From contig JACPXC010000059.1 in the NCBI GenBank assembly GCA_016196755.1, forward strand, positions 124,001 through 188,000: 64,000 nt of DNA, read 5' to 3'. The notes below the pieces were generated by a model. The model was not told the origin of the DNA. It ran no database searches and saw only the letters and a list, made by a program, of their open reading frames with translations. Numbering within the stretch: the first letter of the stretch is position 1; every line of letters starts with the position of its first letter. A program made the position numbers and the translations under genes. Positions 1 to 7,532 of this stretch are shown here, piece by piece. The stretch is from Elusimicrobiota bacterium. Lineage in GTDB: Bacteria > Elusimicrobiota > Elusimicrobia > UBA1565.

Positions 1-282
1 GATGGCGTCGTACTCGCGGGCGTGGAGCAGGAGCCAGGCGGTGCTCGCGGCGAGAAACGACGCCGCGTTGAGCAGGCCCGACCCCCAGGCCGGCAGGCGG
101 CGCACCGGGATCCCGTCGACGAGCCCGCGCGCCGCGGTCCCCGGCAGGCGGCGGGTCAGCACGCGCACCGACGCGCCGCGCCGCGCCAGCGCCTTCGAGA
201 GCTCGAGCGCCTGGTTCTCGGCCCCGCCCACGTGCGGGTGGAAGCTGGCGCTGAGCATCAGCACCGACGGCCCGGCGCTCAT
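1..282 (-). CDS. Glycosyltransferase family 4-type, N-terminal part (cut by window edge)
   Basis: Only the first 94 codons are present; the gene runs off the left edge. The ATG at 282 overlaps the stop of the upstream methyltransferase gene (ATGA, 279-282). The N-terminus reads MSAGPSVLMLSASFHPHVGG followed by AEN and an ALARRG helix, the usual start of a GT-B fold GT4 enzyme: a first beta strand, a Gly-Gly loop that contacts the acceptor, then VRVLTRR as the second strand. Such enzymes move a sugar from a nucleotide donor to a lipid-linked or surface glycan at the inner face of the cytoplasmic membrane. It is the last visible member of the glycan module downstream of the pil genes. The donor-binding half is not visible, so the substrate is unknown. 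Confidence 0.75.
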   Translation of the reverse strand, partial: MSAGPSVLMLSASFHPHVGGAENQALELSKALARRGASVRVLTRRLPGTAARGLVDGIPVRRLPAWGSGLLNAASFLAASTAWLLLHAREYDAI

Positions 283-1301
283 CGCCGGCGGCCGAGGAAG
301 CCTATCTTCGGGACGACCCCGTGCGGCAGTTGGGAGAGCGGCTCGTAGCCGGCGGCCGTAAACCAAGGCCGCACCTCTTCCTTCGTGTGCTTAGTCTGGA
401 ACGGCGGCGCCAGCCAGTCGAAGTTCTCGATCAGGCGCACCTTGAACTGCGGGTCGACCGAGTAGGTCAGGAACTTGACGAGCGGCAGCGCCCCCAGCAC
501 GGTCAGCGGCCAGCACAGCGCGTAGAGCAGCCAGACCGGAAGGCGCGTCGTCACCACCCGCAGGGAGTCCGAGACGATCTGCCGGGCCCAGACCACCAGC
601 CAGACCAGCCACAGGACGTCCTTGAGCCAGGCGCGCGTCGAGCGCAGGGGGTTGGTCTTGAAGCTAGACCACGGCCCCGGCGTGCCGTAGACCCAGACCG
701 AGAGCAGGCCCCCGCGCTTGACTAGCTTCGCCACCGCGTCGAAGGCGCCCTTGGTGTCGGCGGTGTGGTGGATCACGCCATGGCTGAACACCAGGTCGAA
801 GACGCCGGGCTTGAAGGGCGGGTGGAGCAGGTCGCCCTGGACGACGTGCAGGCGCGGGTCCGCCTTCATCGCCCCGATGAGCCGGGTCAGCGCCTCGGAG
901 AGGTCCATCGCCACGACCTCGGCGCCCAAGCCGCGGGCCGCGGTCGTAAAGCGCCCCATCCCGCAGCCGGCGTCAAGCGTCAGCTTGCCCTTGAGCGCCT
1001 CGGGAGGCAGCTGGACCTCTTCCAGGAAGATCGCTTCGTCGACCGGGCGCGAGCCCGGGTAGCGGTGCCACTCGAAGCCGAAGCTCTCGGCCGTGCGCGC
1101 CACGCGGCCGTCGGCCAGCGCGTCGCCGGGGCGCAGACGCGGGATGCCGTCGACGATCGGGAAACTCTTGCCGCAGCCGACACAGCGCAGGGAGCCCGAG
1201 TCGAGGTCGACGTCCTCGCGCGGGTGCTCGCGCAGGGCGGCGAACTCCAAGGCCGCGGCGCAGCCGGGGCAGGCCAGCAAGGGGAGCAGCGTCAGCTTCA
1301 T
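279..1301 (-). CDS. Class I SAM-dependent methyltransferase with N-terminal zinc-ribbon-like (Trm112-type) domain
   Basis: 340 residues. The start was set at the ATG at 1301, whose codon overlaps the previous stop (ATGA); the frame is open further upstream but that part is only the shadow of the neighbouring gene. The N-terminus has CPGC at about residues 11-14 and a second pair, CVGC, near 40, followed by FPIVDGIPRL: the short Trm112/YcaR-like zinc ribbon often fused to methyltransferases. The SAM-binding motif LDAGCGMGRF and the acidic strand end VVAMDLSEA follow, then a post-I motif with FSHGVIHHT. A hydrophobic stretch (VLWLVWLVVWARQI) near residue 230 suggests membrane association. Its place among glycosyltransferases suggests methylation of a glycan or lipid-linked sugar; the substrate is inferred only. 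Confidence 0.8.
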   Translation of the reverse strand: MKLTLLPLLACPGCAAALEFAALREHPREDVDLDSGSLRCVGCGKSFPIVDGIPRLRPGDALADGRVARTAESFGFEWHRYPGSRPVDEAIFLEEVQLPPEALKGKLTLDAGCGMGRFTTAARGLGAEVVAMDLSEALTRLIGAMKADPRLHVVQGDLLHPPFKPGVFDLVFSHGVIHHTADTKGAFDAVAKLVKRGGLLSVWVYGTPGPWSSFKTNPLRSTRAWLKDVLWLVWLVVWARQIVSDSLRVVTTRLPVWLLYALCWPLTVLGALPLVKFLTYSVDPQFKVRLIENFDWLAPPFQTKHTKEEVRPWFTAAGYEPLSQLPHGVVPKIGFLGRRR

Positions 1302-2299
1302 GGGCGCAGCCTCGGACGGCGCACGGCCCTGAGGCGCTCGACCGCCTTCTTGAGACCCTCGATCGTATGTCCGAGGCGATAGAGGAAGACGACCCCCAGG
1401 ACGGTGACGATCGTGTACATCACAAGATGCGTGAAGGCCGCGAAGGCGAAGGCCTCGGCGGGCGCGGCGCCGAAGCGCACCAGCACCCATTTGACCGCGG
1501 CCTCGAAGTTCCCGAAGCCGCCCGGCGCGGTGGGGAAAGCGGTGGCGGCCGACGCGATGGTGACGACGGCCACGGCCTGGCCGAAGCTCAAGAGCGGCTC
1601 CAAGTCGATGGCGCGCGCGGCCGACCAGAAGACCAGGGCATCGATCGTCCACAAAGCGTAGCTAAGGAGCGCGACGCGCCACCAGGCGCCCGGCGCGCGC
1701 AGGCCTCGGGTGCCGGCGGCCAGATCCTCGGCCAGATGGGCCAGGCGCGGCCAGGGCCTGAGCCTCTCCTGCGCCAGCCTCACGAGGAACTTCTCCGAGT
1801 AGGCCGCCGCGACGAGGACGACGACGATCCCGGCCGAGAGTCCCGCGGCGGCCAGGCGCACGACCGGGTCGACCGGCACCCCGGTCAGCGTGGTCACGAC
1901 CGCGAACAGCGAGAACAGGGCGCAGGCGTCGCAGAGCCGCTCGACGACGATCGTGGCCAGGACGGCGAAGGCGTGGACCTCGAGCTCGAGCCCGCAGAGT
2001 ACCGCCCGCGCGAACTCGCCCAGGCGCATGAAGAGCACGTTGTTGAGCGCCAGGCCCACGGACTCGAGCTGGAACAGCTTCGTCACCCGGGCCGACGAGA
2101 TCGCTTGGAGCAGGAGCTTCCAGCGCATGGCCCGCGTGCAGATGTCCAAGACCGGTAAAAGGAGCAGGACCGGCGCCCACCGCGGGTCGAAGCCCTTCAC
2201 CGCGGCGAGGACCTCGGCGGGATGGGTCCCGCGCAGGGCGAACCACAGGAGCAGGGCCCCGAAGGCCAGACCGGCGGCCGCCGAGAGCTTCGCCTTCAT
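1298..2299 (-). CDS. Flippase-like integral membrane protein (lysylphosphatidylglycerol synthase TM / AglD family)
   Basis: 333 residues with about eight hydrophobic helices. The start at ATG 2299 overlaps the upstream stop by 4 bases. The first helix (LAFGALLLWFALRG), the RWAPVLLLLP helix, the R-x-x-RW motif (CTRAMRWKLLL) and the late FPTAPGGFGNFEA motif are typical of the LPG_synthase_TM/UPF0104 group, which includes the membrane half of MprF and proteins found beside glycosyltransferases. Known members act as lipid flippases or stand next to dolichol/undecaprenol glycosylation genes. No catalytic synthase domain is attached. Setting between YfhO-like proteins and a methyltransferase supports a role in moving or anchoring a lipid-linked intermediate. 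Confidence 0.8.
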   Translation of the reverse strand: MKAKLSAAAGLAFGALLLWFALRGTHPAEVLAAVKGFDPRWAPVLLLLPVLDICTRAMRWKLLLQAISSARVTKLFQLESVGLALNNVLFMRLGEFARAVLCGLELEVHAFAVLATIVVERLCDACALFSLFAVVTTLTGVPVDPVVRLAAAGLSAGIVVVLVAAAYSEKFLVRLAQERLRPWPRLAHLAEDLAAGTRGLRAPGAWWRVALLSYALWTIDALVFWSAARAIDLEPLLSFGQAVAVVTIASAATAFPTAPGGFGNFEAAVKWVLVRFGAAPAEAFAFAAFTHLVMYTIVTVLGVVFLYRLGHTIEGLKKAVERLRAVRRPRLRP

Positions 2300-4110
2300 G
2301 CCGTCAGCGCCTCCCGGCCCAAGGCGCCCCATGCCGCCCAGGACAGGACGGCCGCGGCGCACAGCCAGCCCCAGCACGGCGGCTCGTAGCGCAGCCGCGC
2401 CGCGGCGACGCCGCGCGGCAGGTCGAGGACCATGAGGACGCCGTCGGGCGCCGTCACCGGGACCGCCGCGCCATCGGCCCAGGCCCGCCAGCCCGGGTCG
2501 GCCGCCACGGCCAGCGTCAATACGCCCTTCCCGGCTCCGTCGAGCCGCCACAGCTCGGGCCGCGGGCTGGCGGCGGAAGGCGCCCCACCGCCTGAAAAGC
2601 GCGCCAACGGCTCGGCGCCGGGCACGGCCCCGAAGGGCGCCCCGCCGGGGCCGGGCAGGATGGCGGAGACGCCCAGCGCCTTGGCCCCGGCCGAGTCCGG
2701 CGTTGCGAAGTAGACCCGGCTGGGGTCGGCCGCCGGGCGGCCCTCGGCGCGCGCGGCGTAGGCCGCGTAGCTCTGGGGATAGAAGGCCTCGTAGCCGTTC
2801 ACGTTCATGATCCGGTAGAGCATGGTCTTGTCGGCGTTGGGCAGCTCGGGGGCGGTCAGCGCGCGGCTCAGGCGTCCGCCCAGCGCGGCCGCCACCGCGC
2901 GGTTTGGGGCGAGATACGGCCCGGCCGCCTCGACACGCAAGGACGCCGCGCCGTAGAACGCCGACTGGATGAGGATGACGACGGCCGCCGCGCCGCGGGC
3001 CAAGCGCAGGCGCCCGCCCGAGAACCGCGCCCAGCCCACCGCCGCCGCCAGCCACAGGCCCCAGAGCGTCCACAAGCCCCAGCGCGCCGGCACGCGCGAG
3101 AGGGCGGCCAACGGTGAACGCCGCCACAGCGGCCACCACGGGGCATGCCGCCCGGCAGCCAGCGCCGCGCCGGCCGCGGCCAGCCCCAGGCCCAGGCGTG
3201 CCGCCGGCATGGCGGCGGCGCCGACCGCCGCCAGGACCAGCGGCCCGGCCCCGAGCTGCAGGGTATACTCCTCGAACCATTCCGACGGGTCGCCCGCGAA
3301 GGTCCCGGCCGCCGGCGTGCCGAACGCGCCCGGGACGAGCAACGAGACCAGGGCCTTGGGCGGCATCGAGTAGGCGGCCGTGAAGGCCTCGGGCAGGCCC
3401 GCGCGGCTCGAGCGCGCCAGGAGCGCCGCCGCGGGGACCGCCTGAATGAGGGCCAGCGCGACGGCGGCGGCCGCCGCCGCGGCGAACGTCCGGCCGCGCC
3501 CGCGGGGCTCCGCCGCGGCCCAGAGCGCCATGGCCGCGGCGTTGACCGCGGCGAACTGCGGATGCCCGCTCAGGCCCTGCAGGGCCCAGGTCCCGGCCAG
3601 GAGCCAGGCCCGGCGGTCGTGGAGCGCCAGCCAGCACCACGGCACCCAGGCCAGCGAGGCGAGCAGGGTCGGCACGCCCTGGAGGACGCGGCCCGCGACG
3701 AACGGCGAGAGCGTGTAGGCGGCCGCCAGCGCCGCCGCCCCGGCGGGACCCGCCCCAAGCCGACGGGCCAGGAGGTGCGCGCCCGCGCCGGCCAACGCCA
3801 GGTGCAGGACCAGGTAGAGCGAGAACGCCCAGGCCAGCGGGAAGAGTCGCAGGAGCGCGGCGGGCGGGTAGAACAGCGCGGTCTGCGGGTTCGCGAGGTG
3901 CGGCATGCCCGAAAAGATGTAGGGGTTCCAGAACGGCAGCTCGCCGGACTCGAGGCGCGCCGCCGCCAGGTGCTGGAGCGGGATGTGGTAGGCGTAGAGG
4001 TCGCCGAAGTTCGCCAAGGCATTCCCCGGGCGCAGCAGGGCCGGCGCCACCCAGAGCAGCAGGGCCGCCGCCAGCGCCGTCAGAAGCCAAGCGTCTTTTC
4101 GGCCGATCAC
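2296..4110 (-). CDS. YfhO-like polytopic membrane protein (putative GT-C-type glycosyltransferase)
   Basis: About 604 residues with ten or more hydrophobic helices and an extracytoplasmic C-terminal part. An early FGDLYAYHIP acidic loop is followed by LPFWNPYIFSGMPHLANPQ, the hallmark of the YfhO family (large membrane proteins linked to glycosylation of teichoic acids or surface polymers in other bacteria). I chose the GTG at 4110: it forms a GTGA overlap with the upstream stop and lies 6 nt from a GGAG; a GTG at 4113 is the alternative. The next gene upstream is a clear paralogue, so the two probably arose by tandem duplication. No biochemical function can be read from the sequence alone. 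Confidence 0.7.
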   Translation of the reverse strand: MIGRKDAWLLTALAAALLLWVAPALLRPGNALANFGDLYAYHIPLQHLAAARLESGELPFWNPYIFSGMPHLANPQTALFYPPAALLRLFPLAWAFSLYLVLHLALAGAGAHLLARRLGAGPAGAAALAAAYTLSPFVAGRVLQGVPTLLASLAWVPWCWLALHDRRAWLLAGTWALQGLSGHPQFAAVNAAAMALWAAAEPRGRGRTFAAAAAAAVALALIQAVPAAALLARSSRAGLPEAFTAAYSMPPKALVSLLVPGAFGTPAAGTFAGDPSEWFEEYTLQLGAGPLVLAAVGAAAMPAARLGLGLAAAGAALAAGRHAPWWPLWRRSPLAALSRVPARWGLWTLWGLWLAAAVGWARFSGGRLRLARGAAAVVILIQSAFYGAASLRVEAAGPYLAPNRAVAAALGGRLSRALTAPELPNADKTMLYRIMNVNGYEAFYPQSYAAYAARAEGRPAADPSRVYFATPDSAGAKALGVSAILPGPGGAPFGAVPGAEPLARFSGGGAPSAASPRPELWRLDGAGKGVLTLAVAADPGWRAWADGAAVPVTAPDGVLMVLDLPRGVAAARLRYEPPCWGWLCAAAVLSWAAWGALGREALTA

Positions 4111-6050
4111 CACGTTCTCCGTCGGAGGCGGCTATGGTACCACACGGCGACGGCGGCCAGCGACGCCAGGGTCAGGGCCAGGCCGAGGGTGAACGAGCCG
4201 GGCTCATAGCGGAACCCGGCCGTGAAGGGCCCGGCCGGGACGCGCCGCTTCCAGAAGGCGCTCAGCGCGGGCTCGAGGCCGGGCTCGGCGGGGCTGGCCC
4301 GCCACCCGGGACCGAGCGGCTCGGCCAGGTAGAGCCACCCCGGGCGCTCGAACGAACCGCTCACCGAGAAGCTCCCCGGGCCGCGGCGCTTGAGGGTCAG
4401 CGGCCGCGCGCGCGCCGAGTTAGGCAGGTGGGCACCCAAGGCGGAAGGCAGAGCCGCGCCGTCTGCCTCGGAGAGCCAGGCGGCGCGAAGGGCCGGCGCT
4501 TGGACGGCGTGGACCGCCCAGATCGCCGTGCCCGCCGGCACGAGGCCCGCGGCCGTCACTGGTTCCGGCGTCACAAGCGCGGCCGCTCCGGCCCAGGGCA
4601 GCAGAGCTGCAGCCTCGGCGACGCTGCGCCGGCTGAACAGATGGTCCATGAAGGCGTACTGCCGGTCGGGCACCAGCGGCTCGCCGAAGCCGCCGACCTC
4701 CTCGAGCCGATACGGAGAGTTCGAAAGCCCGTAGAGCCGCCGCTTGACGTCGTAGGCCGCCGCGTCGGGACCGCCGCGGGCGTCGGCGCGCTGCCAATGG
4801 AGCGCGCGCGGCGAGATCGCGAAACGCTCGGTCCCCACCGCCCGCAGGGCGTCCACAACCGGCCCCGTGTCGGTCCATAGCGCGCGCGGCGCGGTAAGGT
4901 GCGCGCCCGGCGCGTAGCAGGCCAACTCGACGAACACCGCCAGCGCGGCCCAGGGAGCCCAGCGCTTTCGGTGCAGGCCGGCGGCGACCAACAGGGCGGC
5001 CAGCGGCAGGAGCAGGTACGCCATGTTGCCGGGATAGCGCACGTAGCGCAGCGGGGGCAGGTGCGTCCAGAGCGCGGTCGAGACCGGGTTCGTCCCGCCG
5101 AGGATGACCAGCACCGTCCCCGCCGCGTAGGCCGCGGCGCCCGCCGCCGCGGCCGGAGCCAGGCCGGCCGCGCCCAGCGCGGCGGCCGCGCAGGGGATCA
5201 GCCCCAGGTAGGAGGTCTTGGTCCAATGCACGCCGGGGTCGTAGTCGGCCTTCGGGATGAGCAGGGGCGAGGTGAACTGCACCAGGTCGCGCGGGGCGAA
5301 GCTCCAGGTCAGCGTCTCCTCGGCCGCCATGCCGCCGCCGCGCTTGGAATCCCTGAGCAGCTCGAGGGCGGGCAGCAGCAGGACGGCCGAGAACCCGGCG
5401 GCAAGCAGCCCGGCCCACGCCCAGCGGCGCAGGGCGGCCCCGACGTCGCCCGAGCGGGCGGTCGCGATGACGAAGGCCGCCGCCGCCGCGCCGACCGTCA
5501 TCGTCGGGTAGCCGCCGAGAAAAGACAGCGCCAGCGACAGCGCCAACAGCCCCGGTGCCTCGGCAAAGAGCAGGAAGGCGGGCATGAAAGCCAGCGCCGT
5601 CATGTGGTTGAGGAACAACAGCCGGCTGACCGCCAGCCCGCCCAAGGACGCCGTCACGGCGCCGGCCGCCGAAGCCGAACGTCCGAAGCCCCAGCGCCGC
5701 AGGACCAGGAACCAGAGCGCCGCGGTCAGCGCGACGTGCCCGGCTTGGAAGGCCGCCAACCCCGAAGCGAAGCCGGCCAGGTGGAACGGCAGGGTCGTCG
5801 GGTGCCAGGCCGCGCACTGCATCTCGGCGGCCAGCGGCATGCCGAGATAGTTGAACGGGTTCCAGAGCGGCAGGCGCCCGGCAACCGCCTCCTGGGCCGT
5901 GAGGACGCGCCAGGGGAAATGGAGGTAGAGCAGGTCGCCCCAAAAGAAAGTCCGACCCGCCGCCCAGAGCGCCGCGAACGCCGCGGCGGGAAAGGCGGCC
6001 GCCCCGGCAAGGACGGCGGCGTCGCGCCGCCCGAGGCCGGCGGGGCTCAC
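4107..6050 (-). CDS. YfhO-like polytopic membrane protein, paralogue of the next gene
   Basis: 647 residues. The start is a GTG at 6050 that overlaps the preceding stop codon (GTGA); the reading frame stays open to 7343 but that part overlaps the O-antigen-ligase-like gene and is not real. An N-terminal helix is followed by FFWGDLLYLHFPWR and LPLWNPFNYLGMPLAAEMQ, matching the FWNP...GMP signature of the paralogue at 2296-4110. About eleven hydrophobic segments follow, then a soluble C-terminal region of some 200 residues and a last helix (LGLALTLASLAAVAVW) before a basic tail. The pair probably act as two related membrane glycosyltransferases or polymer-modifying proteins; substrate unknown. 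Confidence 0.7.
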   Translation of the reverse strand: MSPAGLGRRDAAVLAGAAAFPAAAFAALWAAGRTFFWGDLLYLHFPWRVLTAQEAVAGRLPLWNPFNYLGMPLAAEMQCAAWHPTTLPFHLAGFASGLAAFQAGHVALTAALWFLVLRRWGFGRSASAAGAVTASLGGLAVSRLLFLNHMTALAFMPAFLLFAEAPGLLALSLALSFLGGYPTMTVGAAAAAFVIATARSGDVGAALRRWAWAGLLAAGFSAVLLLPALELLRDSKRGGGMAAEETLTWSFAPRDLVQFTSPLLIPKADYDPGVHWTKTSYLGLIPCAAAALGAAGLAPAAAAGAAAYAAGTVLVILGGTNPVSTALWTHLPPLRYVRYPGNMAYLLLPLAALLVAAGLHRKRWAPWAALAVFVELACYAPGAHLTAPRALWTDTGPVVDALRAVGTERFAISPRALHWQRADARGGPDAAAYDVKRRLYGLSNSPYRLEEVGGFGEPLVPDRQYAFMDHLFSRRSVAEAAALLPWAGAAALVTPEPVTAAGLVPAGTAIWAVHAVQAPALRAAWLSEADGAALPSALGAHLPNSARARPLTLKRRGPGSFSVSGSFERPGWLYLAEPLGPGWRASPAEPGLEPALSAFWKRRVPAGPFTAGFRYEPGSFTLGLALTLASLAAVAVWYHSRLRRRTW

Positions 6051-7519
6051 GGTGCGCCGCCGGAACCGCGCAGCGACGGGCAGGCGCGCGCGCCGCGCGC
6101 CAGCGCCTCCGCCGAGCGCGCGTCGTCGCCCAAGCGCCGGTAGACGCCGGAGAGCTCCCGCCAGGCGCGCGGGCGATAGGGGTTGAGCGCCAGCGAGGCC
6201 TCGAGCGCGCCCGCCGCGCCCGCCAGCGACCGATCGGGCTCGAGTCCGGCGGCCGCGCGAGCCAGGTCGGCGTGGGCCAGTATGAGCGGCGCCTCGGAGT
6301 CGTCCGGCCGGCGCCGCCGCGCCGTGACGGCCAGGGCCTCGGCTTCGTCGAGCCGCCCCTCGCCCAGCAAGGCCCGCGCCTGGGCCTTGTCGCGGTCGGC
6401 CGCCCACAACCCGCCGACGGACAGCACCGCCCAGGCCCCCGCGCTCAGCGCCGCGGCGGCCAGCGGCAGCTTCCAGCGCAGGCGCACGCCGGCGCCCTCG
6501 CCGGACTCCGGCGTCGCCGAGCCGGCCAGCCAGCAGAACAGCCAGAGGTTGGCCGGCAAGGACAGCGGCCAGTCCCAGAGCGACTGCAGGAGGACGGCCA
6601 GCGCGCCAAAGCGCTTGTAGGTCCGCGCGCGTAAGAGTTGGCGCCAGAGCCCGCCGAACCACAGCACCGCGAAGACCACGCCGTACTCGGCGGCGGCCTG
6701 CAGGGGATACTGGTGCGCGTAGACCGTGCCGAGGCCTTCGGCCTGAAATCCCGGCAGGGCCGCGGCGAAGGAGCCCGGGCCGAAACCCGTCCAGGGCCGC
6801 TCGAGCGCCATCGCCGCGGCCGAGCGCCACCAGGCCATGCGGTCGAGTACCTCGGGGGACTGGAACTTGTCGTAGACCGCCACGAGGCAGGCCAGCGTGC
6901 CGGCCAGCGCCAGCCAGGCCTTGAGCTCGCCGCGCCAGCGCGTGACGAGCAGCGTGGCGGCCGAGAGCGCCAGCCAGGCGCCGACGCTCTTGGTCCACCA
7001 CAGGCAGACGAGCAGGCCTCCGGCCAGGAGCCAGTCGCGTCGGTCGACGGCCAGCGGCAGGAGCATGAGGATGGTGCCGGCCCAGACGTTGGCGTTGACG
7101 AGCGCGCTCTCGGGACGGTCGTCGGCCAGGGCCCAGCGCTGGTAGAAGGCCAGCGCCATCAGCACCCAGGCCGCGGCGCGTACGCCTTGGTCGACGAGCT
7201 CGCGCTGGTCCTTGGGCATGACCGCCACGGCCATGAAGATCCACAAGCCCACGAGGTGCGCCGGCCACTCGAGCGGCAGCTCGCCGGAGAGCGGCGCGGC
7301 CAACGCGGAGAAGGAGCCCGCCGCCGCCACCGCGGCGGCCCAAGCCAGCGCGCGGCGCGAGGGGAGAGGGACGTAGCCGGCCGAGACCCGCAGGGCCAGC
7401 CAGAGCGCCGCGCCGGCCGCCGAGGCGGCGGCCACCAAGGCCTGGGCCCAGGGGTCCCAGGCCCCGCGCAGGAGCGGCCCCGCGACGACGGGCAGGGCCA
7501 CCAGCGCGGACAGGAGCAT
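6047..7519 (-). CDS. O-antigen ligase / polymerase-like (Wzy_C) membrane protein with C-terminal TPR
   Basis: 490 residues: about ten hydrophobic helices, then a soluble tail with a TPR-like repeat (EAEALAVTARRRRPDD and an ALNPYRPRAWRELS unit). The loop with RMAWWRSAAAMALERPWTG and the FGPGSF motif is the Wzy_C periplasmic signature shared by O-antigen ligases (WaaL), polymerases (Wzy) and pilin O-oligosaccharyltransferases (TfpO/PglL). The gene begins 13 nt after pilQ with no visible terminator, so it is probably co-transcribed with pilMNOPQ. That setting makes glycan transfer to pilin an attractive possibility. Wzy or WaaL activity on surface polysaccharide fits equally well, since another glycan module lies downstream. 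Confidence 0.75.
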   Translation of the reverse strand: MLLSALVALPVVAGPLLRGAWDPWAQALVAAASAAGAALWLALRVSAGYVPLPSRRALAWAAAVAAAGSFSALAAPLSGELPLEWPAHLVGLWIFMAVAVMPKDQRELVDQGVRAAAWVLMALAFYQRWALADDRPESALVNANVWAGTILMLLPLAVDRRDWLLAGGLLVCLWWTKSVGAWLALSAATLLVTRWRGELKAWLALAGTLACLVAVYDKFQSPEVLDRMAWWRSAAAMALERPWTGFGPGSFAAALPGFQAEGLGTVYAHQYPLQAAAEYGVVFAVLWFGGLWRQLLRARTYKRFGALAVLLQSLWDWPLSLPANLWLFCWLAGSATPESGEGAGVRLRWKLPLAAAALSAGAWAVLSVGGLWAADRDKAQARALLGEGRLDEAEALAVTARRRRPDDSEAPLILAHADLARAAAGLEPDRSLAGAAGALEASLALNPYRPRAWRELSGVYRRLGDDARSAEALARGARACPSLRGSGGAP

Positions 7520-7532
7520 CAGGCCGTCCCGG

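Noticed and set aside
1298-4090. 930-codon minus-strand frame as a single giant protein
   Set aside because: Only the last 333 codons show real helices and family motifs. The upstream part lies under the YfhO-like gene, which has its own conserved motifs and a GTGA junction.
4107-7343. 1078-residue version of the YfhO-like protein
   Set aside because: The first 431 codons overlap the O-antigen-ligase-like gene and are Arg/Gly-rich shadow sequence; a GTG at 6050 with GTGA overlap is the better start.
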